A DNA stretch of 17,382 bases from Candidatus Eiseniibacteriota bacterium (GCA_023132135.1 JAGLYR010000023.1:1-17382); one strand, 5' to 3'; positions 7,394-14,505 are shown, counted from the stretch's first letter. The notes: generated by a model from the letters alone, not told the origin. Program-made: numbers and translations.

Positions 7394-8398
7394 CTATTCT
7401 ATCCTTCTCCCCACCCTCTCAACGCGCGGCGTCCCCGTATCCGGTTCCATCGACCAGTAGATTACGTCCGCCCGGCCAAGGATGAGGTCCTTGTCCAGGA
7501 AACCGAAGTACCGGGAATCGAGCGAGTTGTCACGGTTGTCTCCCATCACATACACGCTGTCGCGGGGCACGGTCAGGGGACCCCAGTTGGCGTACGGAGA
7601 ATCGATGCCTCCCATGTAGATGTACGGCTCGGGAACCGATTCCCCGTCCAGAATAAGCATGTTCCGCCTCACCTCCAGATGCTGTCCCCCCAACGCCACA
7701 CACCGCTTGATGTAGGCCTGATCCCCTCCATTCGGCGGCGCGAAGACGATGATGTCTCCCCGGGCAACATCCGCAAAATCCATGAACCCAAGGTCGGCAA
7801 TGAAGTAGTCGCCGGGCAACAGCGTCCACACCATCGAGGAGGTCGGCGTTGTGAATGCCCGGAACCGGCTCTTTACCGTAGCGGACGGGAATGTGCTGGA
7901 GACGAGGAGACAGAGAAAGCACAGCAGCGCGAGCAGGCGGGTCCCGGCAGTCTGGGGACGGATCACTTCCACCACCGTGCCCACCAGCTTGTCGTGCCAC
8001 GCCTGTCGCTTCCTGTCCCAGAGAGCCCAGAGGAACCCGACATAGAGCACGCCCTCGGAGAACAGGTAGCAGAGACTCCGGAAGAAACCTTTTTTCAGAC
8101 TGATGGGGGATCTGTCGTCCCGCACGGCCCGGATTCCGAAGACCCATTTCCCTGCCGTCTGACGGCCCTGGGAGTTGAATACTGTGAAGTAGGCCATGGA
8201 CAGGGCTCCCAGTCCGGCCAGGAGAACCAGGTACCCTTTCAGGAAGGAGATAGTCCCGCCAAGCAGGGGCAGTCCCACCAGGACGTGAAGTCCCGCCGTG
8301 TACGTCCAGACGATGAGGAGCAGATCCAGAGAAAACGCGCCGACTCTTTCAACAAAGCCCGCGCGCCACTCATCTTTCAATCCCAGGTATTCCGGCAA
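7394..8398 (-). CDS. lepB: Signal peptidase I with N-terminal RDD membrane domain (fusion)
   Basis: Two domains in 334 aa. Residues 14-146 are an RDD-family membrane domain: RVGAFSLDLLLI at 18-29, then GRQTAGKWVFGIRAVRDD (78-95) and WDRKRQAWHDKLVGTVVE (127-144), with about three membrane helices. A helix at 154-170 then leads to a type I signal peptidase, which removes signal peptides from exported proteins outside the inner membrane. The nucleophile is S188 (SSMVWTL, where Trp replaces the usual Pro of SMxPT). The general base is K231 in YIKRCVALGG, and the last box is GDNRDNSLDSRYFG (286-299). The start codon is TTG, with CAGGGA about 5 nt upstream; the next in-frame Met lies inside the RDD domain. 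It follows lat by 73 nt with no clear terminator. RDD domains are poorly understood; the peptidase call is firm. Confidence 0.92.
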   Translation of the reverse strand: MPEYLGLKDEWRAGFVERVGAFSLDLLLIVWTYTAGLHVLVGLPLLGGTISFLKGYLVLLAGLGALSMAYFTVFNSQGRQTAGKWVFGIRAVRDDRSPISLKKGFFRSLCYLFSEGVLYVGFLWALWDRKRQAWHDKLVGTVVEVIRPQTAGTRLLALLCFLCLLVSSTFPSATVKSRFRAFTTPTSSMVWTLLPGDYFIADLGFMDFADVARGDIIVFAPPNGGDQAYIKRCVALGGQHLEVRRNMLILDGESVPEPYIYMGGIDSPYANWGPLTVPRDSVYVMGDNRDNSLDSRYFGFLDKDLILGRADVIYWSMEPDTGTPRVERVGRRIE

Positions 8399-8471
8399 TG
8401 TCGTCCCTGTCTTTCGCCTCGCGACGAAGCCTGGTGAGAAATGCGGGTTGAGGCTCTTCTGTTCTGGATCT

Positions 8472-9806
8472 CTAGATCGCTTTCAGACAATCCCCCAGGA
8501 TCCCGATGCAGCGGTCGATCTCGTCAACCGAAATCGTCAGGGCCGGCCGGAACCGGATGCTCCTCACTCCACCCTTGAAGACCAGAAGCTTCCGCTCGTA
8601 CGCCAGATCCACCATCCTGTCCCGTATTTCCGGATTTGGAAGACTGAAGGCCGCAAAGCATCCCCTCCCGCGGATGTTGGTCACGATCTCGGGGAACTCG
8701 CCGGCAAGCTTCGCCAGACCCGCCAGCAGATGTTCGCCGCTCCTGGCCGCATTCTCAACAAGGTTCTCTTCCTCGATCACTTCCAGATACCGCTGGCAAC
8801 GGACCATGTCCGTGAGGTTCCCGCCCCAGGTCGAGTTGATCCGGCTCGACACCTTGAACACGTTGTCAGGCACCTCGTCAATCCGGCTGGTTACCATGAT
8901 CCCGCAAACCTGGGTTTTCTTGCCAAAGACCAGGATGTCGGGCGCCACATCAAAGTGCTGCCAGCACCACATCTTCCCCGTAGCCCCAAGCCCGGTCTGG
9001 ATTTCATCAAAGATGAGCAGGATCTCGTTCTCGTCGGCAATCTTCCGCAGTTCGACCAAGAATTCCTCCCGGAAGTGGTTGTCGCCGCCTTCACCCTGGA
9101 CAGGCTCGATGATGATGGCGGCAATATCGTCCGGATTGTCGACGATGGCCTTGTGGATCTCGGCGATCGCTTCGGCTTCGATCGCCTGGACCACCGCCAG
9201 GTTTTTCTCGTCCAACGGGAACGTAATCGCCGGGTTCGTAATCCTCGGCCACGAAAACATGGGGAAATACCGGGTCTTGGCAAGATCCGCCGTATTGGTC
9301 ACCGACAGGGTATAGCCGGACCGCCCGTGAAACGCCTGCCGGAAGTGAATGACCTGGTAACCCTTCTCTCCCTTACCCGCGGCCAGGTTCTTCCGGACCT
9401 TCCAGTCGAAGGCTGCCTTCAGCGCGTTTTCCACGGCCAGCGCGCCGCCGGCAATGAAGAAGAGGTGGGCAAACTCATCGGGGACCGCGACCCGGGAGAA
9501 GGTGTCGACGAACTGCGCCATTTCCACCGAGTATACGTCCGAGTTGGTGGGTTTGTTCACGGCCACCCGGCCCAGCTTCTTCATGAACTCGGCAGTAGTC
9601 AATTTCGGGTGGTTGTACCCGATTGGAGACGACGCAAAGAGGGCGAAAAAGTCGAGATACTCCTCGCCCGTAAGAGCGTCGTGAACCCAATTCCCGTGAC
9701 TCTTTTCCACGTCGAAAATCAGAGACATCCCATCGGCCAGCATCTTCTTGCGAAGAACATCGTGAACGTCACCGGGTTTGATCTCCAATCCTCTTGCCAC
9801 CGACAT
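8472..9806 (-). CDS. lat: L-lysine 6-aminotransferase (lysine epsilon-transaminase)
   Basis: PLP enzyme of the class III aminotransferase fold. It moves the epsilon-amino group of lysine to 2-oxoglutarate, giving aminoadipate semialdehyde, which cyclises to piperideine-6-carboxylate. The 444 aa resemble mycobacterial Lat (Rv3290c) closely in FGKKTQVCG, SSRINSTWGGNLTDMVR and GRGCFAAFSLP. With an offset of four residues, K296 matches the PLP lysine K300 and E239 (QGEGGD) matches the substrate-switch glutamate E243 of Rv3290c. D267 (IFDEIQTG) is the PLP-ring aspartate. GAGGTG (9811-9816) precedes the ATG by 4 nt. A second strong site (TTAGGAGG, about 9830-9837) lies further up with no start at the right distance. 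It is 219 nt downstream of the MttB-like gene with a possible terminator between, so it may be a separate unit with the signal peptidase gene. Confidence 0.93.
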   Translation of the reverse strand: MSVARGLEIKPGDVHDVLRKKMLADGMSLIFDVEKSHGNWVHDALTGEEYLDFFALFASSPIGYNHPKLTTAEFMKKLGRVAVNKPTNSDVYSVEMAQFVDTFSRVAVPDEFAHLFFIAGGALAVENALKAAFDWKVRKNLAAGKGEKGYQVIHFRQAFHGRSGYTLSVTNTADLAKTRYFPMFSWPRITNPAITFPLDEKNLAVVQAIEAEAIAEIHKAIVDNPDDIAAIIIEPVQGEGGDNHFREEFLVELRKIADENEILLIFDEIQTGLGATGKMWCWQHFDVAPDILVFGKKTQVCGIMVTSRIDEVPDNVFKVSSRINSTWGGNLTDMVRCQRYLEVIEEENLVENAARSGEHLLAGLAKLAGEFPEIVTNIRGRGCFAAFSLPNPEIRDRMVDLAYERKLLVFKGGVRSIRFRPALTISVDEIDRCIGILGDCLKAI

Positions 9807-9983
9807 GCTGCACCTCGCCTTTCGACCGGCCTCCTAAGGCTATTCGGTCAGTTGCACGTTGAACTTGACCCAGCTGCGATTCTTGCTGAAAGAACGAAAA
9901 AGGAATCAGCGCCGAGACGGATTAACTGCACTCCGGCGAGATCCCCGGGTGGGGTGAATGGGCGATTTGTTTTGACGCTTCGG

Positions 9984-10009
9984 AAAAGCAGCCGGAGAGT
10001 ACCACCGGC
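9984..10009 (-). terminator. Possible terminator after the methyltransferase operon
   Basis: Reading the minus strand, a GCCGG/CCGGC stem (10005-10009 with 9991-9995, 9-nt loop) is followed by TGCTTTT (9984-9990). It lies 17 nt past the stop of the MttB-like gene. The stem is short, so confidence is limited. Confidence 0.35.
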
Positions 10010-10025
10010 GGGCAAACCTGTCAAG

Positions 10026-11486
10026 CTAACACGGCAGCTTCTCGACCCCTTTCCTCTCCCCCTCGTCAGTGATGATCTTCCGCAACGTCTTCACCACCGC
10101 CTCTTCCAGATGCGGCTCGACGTCCTTCTCGAGAAGGCGTTGCACCTCGTCGTTCGCCCTTTCCAGGGCAGACAGAGATCCCCGCTTCAGCCACTCCTGA
10201 TCCGTTGAGCGGTCGATGCTCTTCCCCGGGAAGTAGAATTCCTCCCGGAACCAGCGCAGCGTACTGGGATGAGAGAGGAGATGGTTCTCTTTGAAGAAGT
10301 CATGGAGCTGTTCCGTGGCCATGGGGAACTCGCGGGGTTCCACCCCCCGCACGAGCCTCAGGGCCATTCCGCAGATCTCGTTGTCGATCACCAGCTTTTC
10401 GAGACTCTGGCAGTTCTCGAAAGCCAGCATCCCCGGGCCGGAAACCACGTTCACACCACAGAGCGCGGCCATGAGGGCTCCCATCCCCGACTCCAGCCCG
10501 CCTTGCGCATCGGGCATCTTCGAATCGCTGAGAGCCATGTACGCATGAGTCGGAAGACCCAGCGTCTTGCCTATCTGCGTGTAGGACGCATCGATCATCA
10601 TCGTCTCGATGGCGCCCATGGGCGTGGTGCCTTTTTTCATGTCGAAGATGGAGGGGGAACCGCCGTAGATGACCGGCGATCCGGGCTCCGCCAGCTGGGC
10701 GATCACAACCCCGCTCAATGTCTCCGCAGTGTGCTGGACAATGGATCCGGACAGCGTCACCGGGGCTGTCGCCCCGGACAGCGGCATGGACACGAACTCC
10801 GAGGGAATCCCTGCCCGGGCGCAGTCCAACACGCTCTGGCAGGTGAGATGGCTCCACTTCAGTGGCGGCGAGGGGCAGGCGTCGAAGATGGCCAGGGGTT
10901 TTTCCCTGAGCGCATCTTCGGAGCCCCGGACAGCGACCAGCATGTCCTTCATGGGCTGGAAGGCATCCACCTCGAACGTGCCTGTCACCACCGGCTTCGG
11001 ACAGTGGAGTAACCCGAGATACAACCTGTAGCGGTCGGCGAACCCCTCAGGGATGTCGGAGGGAACTACACCTGTACTCTGGGCAGCATAGTTCTTGAGG
11101 CGGGCCGTGAGCTTCACGAAGGAGACGACATCCACGGACGTCGGCTTGCGAATCGTCTTCGCGTCGTAGTCGTAGACGTTGACGGCGGCCGAACCGGGAT
11201 CAAAATGCACGTTATCGCCCGCCAGGTCCATGGCCGGATCGCCGGCGGCGTCGAATACCTGGATGGATTTCGGGGCTTTCCCCAGCGAGAGACGCACCAG
11301 GTCCTCACCGATGCGAACCCGCCGCTCGGCCTGGTCCACCTTGCACCCTGCATCCGCCAGAAGCGAGAAGGCTTCGCCGTTCTCAACAAAGACACCGATT
11401 CCCCCGAGGATCTCCATGGCCTCCGAGATGATCTTTTCCACCAGGTCGGGTGACAGCATTTCCAGCTTCGGGCGTCTGGCTTTCAT
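10026..11486 (-). CDS. MttB/COG5598 superfamily corrinoid-dependent methyltransferase (non-pyrrolysine)
   Basis: Members of this family move a methyl group from a methylated amine to the cobalt of a partner corrinoid protein; the founder MttB uses trimethylamine and pyrrolysine, others such as MtgB use glycine betaine. The 486 aa cover a full-length member: GSAAVNVYDYD (near 128), GATAPVTLSGS followed by TAETLSGVVIAQLAEPGSPVIYGG, and GGLESGMGALMAALCGVNV with a later SLEKLVIDNEI. The frame has no internal amber codon and TAG is the usual stop here, so pyrrolysine is very unlikely. The ATG has GGAGG about 7 nt upstream. It is the last gene of the operon, 45 nt after the reactivation-domain gene, with a 9-nt repeat pair in that gap. 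The substrate cannot be read from sequence; a quaternary amine (betaine type) is the best guess. Confidence 0.9.
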   Translation of the reverse strand: MKARRPKLEMLSPDLVEKIISEAMEILGGIGVFVENGEAFSLLADAGCKVDQAERRVRIGEDLVRLSLGKAPKSIQVFDAAGDPAMDLAGDNVHFDPGSAAVNVYDYDAKTIRKPTSVDVVSFVKLTARLKNYAAQSTGVVPSDIPEGFADRYRLYLGLLHCPKPVVTGTFEVDAFQPMKDMLVAVRGSEDALREKPLAIFDACPSPPLKWSHLTCQSVLDCARAGIPSEFVSMPLSGATAPVTLSGSIVQHTAETLSGVVIAQLAEPGSPVIYGGSPSIFDMKKGTTPMGAIETMMIDASYTQIGKTLGLPTHAYMALSDSKMPDAQGGLESGMGALMAALCGVNVVSGPGMLAFENCQSLEKLVIDNEICGMALRLVRGVEPREFPMATEQLHDFFKENHLLSHPSTLRWFREEFYFPGKSIDRSTDQEWLKRGSLSALERANDEVQRLLEKDVEPHLEEAVVKTLRKIITDEGERKGVEKLPC

Positions 11487-11513
11487 GCAATATCCTCCAC
11501 AAGGTGTTTTCTC

Positions 11514-11531
11514 AATCTGCGTAATCTGCGG
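11514..11531. repeat. Two tandem 9-nt units AATCTGCGK inside the operon
   Basis: AATCTGCGT (11514-11522) and AATCTGCGG (11523-11531) fill the gap between the stop of the reactivation-domain gene and the Shine-Dalgarno site of the MttB-like gene. From memory this belongs to the same class of 9-nt-period intergenic repeats as the CACGAAG array at 3552-3578. Confidence 0.5.
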
Positions 11532-12164
11532 CTATTCTCTTCTATAGCGGCAGTCTTCCATGTCACACCGGCTGCAGAGAGTCGCGCAGCGGGGCGGCTT
11601 GGGATTGGGGCCGAAGTTGATACCAAAGGACACCGACTTGCGGGGCTTCATCATCATCGAATCCGAGAGTCCCACGTCAATTCTTCCGCCATCCAGAACA
11701 TCGAAGAGCAATCTCTGCCCTTCCAGCTCCCACTCCGCATAGCCGGGGGAAAAACGCGCGCTTGCCCGGAGACCCTCACCGCCTTCCTCCGCCTCCATCC
11801 GATCGTCCAAGACACGGGCCGCTGCCTCCGTCATTTCTGATCCCACGGCATCCAGTACAACGCCCCGGACCAGCTCACCCTCCCTCATCAGCTCGGCCAC
11901 CCTATCCTCAAGGTCCGGACCGATCGTGCAGATGCACAAACCCACCCGGATCGCAGATTCAAAGGCGGGGTGGTTCGGCAACCGATCGCTATCGAAAAAC
12001 CCGTACACACCTCTCGCCCTGGACAGAACTCTCGCATCGTCCAGCGCCTGGCGGATCAGACCCAGCGTCCAGGCGCCGGGATCCTTCCGGGTCTTTCCCC
12101 TCCGGAGGAGGCGCAGGATTTCATCCTCCTGGGGTTCGACCTCAATGGCCTCCACGACCGTCAC
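11532..12164 (-). CDS. Stand-alone MetH-type B12 reactivation (activation) domain protein
   Basis: The 210 aa match the C-terminal activation domain of cobalamin-dependent methionine synthase (Met_synt_B12 family), which binds SAM and reductively remethylates cobalamin oxidised to the Co(II) state. Key marks are the core ending in RFSPGYAEW (compare RxSPGYxxxPD of MetH), SDSMMMKPRKSVS near the C-terminus, and a final CATLCSRCDMEDCRYRR cysteine cluster seen on stand-alone versions. The likely start is GTG at 12164 with GAGG 6 nt upstream. An ORF extension to 12275 is antisense-like Arg/Trp-rich sequence inside the previous gene. It overlaps the 3' end of the homocysteine methyltransferase gene by 23 bp, so translation is probably coupled. 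Its natural partner is the corrinoid protein two genes upstream. The electron donor (flavodoxin or ferredoxin) is not encoded here. Confidence 0.85.
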   Translation of the reverse strand: MTVVEAIEVEPQEDEILRLLRRGKTRKDPGAWTLGLIRQALDDARVLSRARGVYGFFDSDRLPNHPAFESAIRVGLCICTIGPDLEDRVAELMREGELVRGVVLDAVGSEMTEAAARVLDDRMEAEEGGEGLRASARFSPGYAEWELEGQRLLFDVLDGGRIDVGLSDSMMMKPRKSVSFGINFGPNPKPPRCATLCSRCDMEDCRYRRE

Positions 12165-13041
12165 GGCGCGCCTCGATTTCCAAAGCCATCTGCCGGATGA
12201 ACTCAGGCGTCGTACCACAGCAACCGCCCACCAGACCAGCGCCCGCGTCCAGCATCCGGCCGACCCACCCGGCAAAATCCGCGGCTTTCACGGAGTATAC
12301 CGTTTCCCCGGCCTTCAGCTCCGGCTGCCCCGCATTCGCCTGGACCAGGATAGGCAAAGACGTCAGCGGGCGGATAGTCTCCAGGAGATCCAGCATGTCC
12401 TCGGGTCCCAGCGTGCAGTTGGCTCCGACCACCGACGCGCCGGCCTCTTCCAGTGCAGCCAGGCATCCTTCCGGCTGATTCCCCATCAGCGTGAAAAACC
12501 CCCGGGGCTTCCTGTCAAACGTCATCGTGGCGGTGACGGGAAGGCCGGTGGCCCCGGCCGCCGAGACAGCGGCCCGAGCTTCTTCCAGGCCGTACATGGT
12601 CTCGACAGCAAGAAGATCGACGCCCGCGCCCGCAAGAATCCCGGCCTGCTCGGCAAAGATCTCCTTCAGCTCCTCGTAGGAAACCTCACCCGGGAGTCCG
12701 GTGACCTTTCCTGTGGGGCCGATGTCTCCGGCAACGAACTTCCCTTCGGGCCGGACTAAGACAGCCAGATCCGCCCCGGCGCGATTCAGTTCAACGACGC
12801 GATCACTCAGCCCCTTGGCGCCCAGCTTGAGCCGTGTGCCGCCGAAGGTGTTGGTAGTAACTACATCCGCGCCGGCTTCGTAGTAAGCTCGATGCGCACT
12901 GCGGACCACATCCCGCCGGTCGACATTCCACGGCTCCGGCGCCTCTCCACTCGCCAGCCCCTGGGCAATCAGCAGACTCCCCATCCCGCCGTCGAACAGG
13001 ATGGGACCTTGTTCAATCCGTTTGAGAAAACCAGTGGCCAT
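12142..13041 (-). CDS. Homocysteine S-methyltransferase (MetH N-terminal module type)
   Basis: Zinc enzyme of the homocysteine methyltransferase family (BHMT/MmuM/MetH N-terminal module), transferring a methyl group to homocysteine to make methionine. From the ATG at 13041 it is 299 aa, one (beta/alpha)8 barrel. ILFDGGMGS near the N-terminus, TNTFGGTRLKL, then GANCTLGP and GGCCGTTP supply the three zinc cysteines (C209, C274 and C275 in this numbering). GNQPEG resembles the substrate loop of MetH. The folate, cobalamin and activation modules of MetH are absent, and the latter two are encoded next door. A TTG start at 13074 with AGAGG 8 nt upstream is also possible and adds 11 residues. It lies 44 nt (11 nt from the TTG) after the corrinoid gene. 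It could instead use S-methylmethionine, but the neighbours favour methyl-corrinoid. Confidence 0.88.
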   Translation of the reverse strand: MATGFLKRIEQGPILFDGGMGSLLIAQGLASGEAPEPWNVDRRDVVRSAHRAYYEAGADVVTTNTFGGTRLKLGAKGLSDRVVELNRAGADLAVLVRPEGKFVAGDIGPTGKVTGLPGEVSYEELKEIFAEQAGILAGAGVDLLAVETMYGLEEARAAVSAAGATGLPVTATMTFDRKPRGFFTLMGNQPEGCLAALEEAGASVVGANCTLGPEDMLDLLETIRPLTSLPILVQANAGQPELKAGETVYSVKAADFAGWVGRMLDAGAGLVGGCCGTTPEFIRQMALEIEARRDGRGGH

Positions 13042-13085
13042 CACTTCGCTTCCCTGTGCGGAACCCGCGGCCAAGGGTCTTTCCT

Positions 13086-13727
13086 CTACGCCACCAGGCT
13101 CCTGGCGACTTCAACCGCTGCAACAGCCGACTCGCCGTAACCATCCGCGCCAATTTCATCCGCCCAGTCCTGGCTCACGGGCGCGCCGCCCACGATCACT
13201 TTGGCCGGGATGCCCCGCTCCCTCAGGAGATCCACAACCTTCTTCTGGCCGACCATCGTCGTCGTGAGAAGAGCCGACATACAGACCAGCTCGGCTCCTG
13301 TCTCCTTCGTTTTCTCTACGAACGTCGTGACGGGCACGTCGGCGCCCAGATCCGTGACCTCAAACCCATAGGCCGTCATCATGGCCGCAACCAGGGTCTT
13401 GCCGATGTCGTGGATATCGCCCTCGATAGTCCCGATCACGGCTCTGCCCAGCCGCTTACGATCCTGGCCCCCGGCAAGAATGGCCGGCTCGATCACAGCC
13501 AGGGCCGCTTTCATCGCTTCGGCGCCACGGACCAGCTCCGGCAGAAAGTACTCGCCATCTTCCCATAGCCGGCCGACGTGCTCGATCCCCTTGACAAATC
13601 CCTCGTCCAGGATCTTGTTCACATCCACTCCGGCAGCCAGTCCCTTCTCCGCCAGATTCCTGGCCGCGTCGCTGTTTCCCTGGATCACAGCTTCCCGCAT
13701 TTCCTTCAACAGTGCCTCACTGTTCAT
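13086..13727 (-). CDS. Corrinoid (methylcobalamin-carrying) protein, MtgC/MttC type
   Basis: Methyl carrier of two-domain type in 213 aa. The first half is the four-helix cap domain (MNSEALLKEMREAVIQG to YFLPELVRGAEAM). The second half is the Rossmann-like B12-binding domain with the DxHxxG signature D104-I-H106-D-I-G109, where H106 is the lower cobalt ligand. SALLTTTM and GGAPVSQDWADEIGADGYGE follow, closing over the nucleotide tail. This is the layout of MtgC, MttC and the cobalamin module of MetH. The ATG at 13727 has CGAGG about 9 nt upstream; the longer frame to 13835 runs through the promoter region and is rejected. It is the first gene of the operon, so it should be made in the largest amount, suitable for a carrier shared by three enzymes. 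Confidence 0.93.
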   Translation of the reverse strand: MNSEALLKEMREAVIQGNSDAARNLAEKGLAAGVDVNKILDEGFVKGIEHVGRLWEDGEYFLPELVRGAEAMKAALAVIEPAILAGGQDRKRLGRAVIGTIEGDIHDIGKTLVAAMMTAYGFEVTDLGADVPVTTFVEKTKETGAELVCMSALLTTTMVGQKKVVDLLRERGIPAKVIVGGAPVSQDWADEIGADGYGESAVAAVEVARSLVA

Positions 13728-13782
13728 TATTGAGACCTCGATGTATGAGAAACCCGACACTCCTCTGTCCGATCCTGTGCTC

Positions 13783-13811
13783 TTGACAATCACGCGTCCC
13801 CTGTGTATGCA
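13783..13811 (+). promoter_or_regulatory. Candidate ogt promoter
   Basis: TTGACA (13783-13788, 6/6), 17-nt spacer, TATGCA (13806-13811, 3/6). The predicted leader is about 84 nt. The -10 box overlaps the palindrome TATGCAAAGCATA (13806-13818). The -10 match is weak, so the call is tentative. Confidence 0.4.
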
Positions 13812-13825
13812 AAGCATAGATTGAC

Positions 13826-13854
13826 AGGGTATCACGCGATGGTCTCGGGGTCAA
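13826..13854 (-). promoter_or_regulatory. Candidate promoter of the corrinoid methyltransferase operon
   Basis: On the minus strand, TTGACC (13849-13854, 5/6), a 17-nt spacer and TACCCT (13826-13831, 3/6) with a TGA extended element. Transcription would begin near 13819, at the edge of the palindrome 13806-13818, and would cross the candidate ogt promoter. I see no cobalamin or SAM riboswitch in the short leader. Confidence 0.35.
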
Positions 13855-13901
13855 CGTCGGCTCCGGCGTTCAATCTATCACCACATACAGGAGCAGAGAT
13901 C

Positions 13902-14471
13902 ATGAACAGACCAAAGAAGAGCGTCTCCCTTCCTGTCCTCAGAATCGGCAGCGATATAGCCTTCATTGACGTGGTGAAGGCCCGTCATGGGTGGGTGGCC
14001 TACGCGCTGACAAGCAAAGGGCTTCGCGCGACGCGCATGGCGCGCCGATCCAAGAGCGAAGCCCTTCGACAGCTGAGGCAGGAACGTCATCTGAGAGGGT
14101 ACACGACTGAGCCCGCGCCCGGGAAGGTCGCCGTCCCCTGGGGAGCATTCCTGATGCAGGCCATGGAGGGCAAGGACCTTGATCTCTCGCGTATCCCGCT
14201 TGACGACCGCGGATGGAGCGATTTTGCCAGGAGAGTCTACCGCCGTGTCCGGAAAATCCCGCGCGGGAAAACCATGAGCTATGGCCAGGTAGCGAAAGCC
14301 ATCGGAAAACCACGCGCCGCCCGGGCCGTCGGACAGCTCATGGCTCGAAATCCCGTCGCGCCGGTGGTCCCGTGTCATCGGGTAGTTGCTGCGGATGGCA
14401 GCCTCTGCGGGTTCTCTGCAGAAACAGGGATCAAACTGAAGGAGAAGATGCTAGCCCGCGAAAAAGATTAG
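13902..14471 (+). CDS. ogt: Methylated-DNA--protein-cysteine S-methyltransferase (O6-alkylguanine repair)
   Basis: Suicide repair enzyme that takes the alkyl group from O6-alkylguanine onto its own cysteine. It is 189 aa: a poorly conserved N-terminal domain (1-100) and the conserved C-terminal domain. That domain has GKTMSYGQVAKAIGKPRAAR (122-141, the helix-turn-helix with the arginine finger), GQLMARNP (144-151) and the active site VPCHRVV with C158. The start at 13902 has AGGAG 8 nt upstream; an earlier in-frame start at 13803 lies in the promoter region and has no ribosome site. There is no Ada-type regulatory domain. It is transcribed away from the corrinoid operon and closed by a strong hairpin at 14478-14505. 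It ends in TAG. Confidence 0.95.
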   Translation: MNRPKKSVSLPVLRIGSDIAFIDVVKARHGWVAYALTSKGLRATRMARRSKSEALRQLRQERHLRGYTTEPAPGKVAVPWGAFLMQAMEGKDLDLSRIPLDDRGWSDFARRVYRRVRKIPRGKTMSYGQVAKAIGKPRAARAVGQLMARNPVAPVVPCHRVVAADGSLCGFSAETGIKLKEKMLAREKD

Positions 14472-14477
14472 CCTGGG

Positions 14478-14505
14478 GGAGGGTCGGGGTGGAGCCCGAC
14501 CCTCC
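14478..14505 (+). terminator. Hairpin after ogt
   Basis: An 11-bp perfect GC-rich stem (14478-14488 with 14495-14505) with a 6-nt loop begins 6 nt past the ogt stop. ATTATT follows in place of a T-run, so it may be a terminator or 3'-end protector. It shares the core GGGAGGGTCG with the arms of the 4672-4810 element. Confidence 0.5.

Noticed and set aside
9807-10025. Small gene between lat and the MttB-like gene
   Set aside because: No short frame with a start and a ribosome site was found; the TTAGGAGG near 9830 has no start codon at a suitable distance other than lat itself, 24 nt away.
8298-10208. 636-codon plus-strand open frame opposite lat
   Set aside because: Antisense shadow of a well-matched aminotransferase; Arg/His/Pro-rich with no family features.
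10026-11486. Pyrrolysine in the MttB-like protein
   Set aside because: No internal TAG; the frame is complete at family length. TAG ends eight of the twelve complete genes here, so amber read-through is unlikely.
12165-12275. N-terminal extension of the reactivation-domain protein
   Set aside because: This part is an alternate frame of the homocysteine methyltransferase gene, rich in Arg and Trp; the GTG at 12164 has a ribosome site.
13728-13835. N-terminal extension of the corrinoid protein
   Set aside because: It runs through candidate promoters and the palindrome; family similarity begins at the Met at 13727.
13728-13901. Cobalamin or SAM riboswitch ahead of the corrinoid operon
   Set aside because: The leader is about 90 nt, too short for a B12 riboswitch, and I see no B12-box or SAM-I core.
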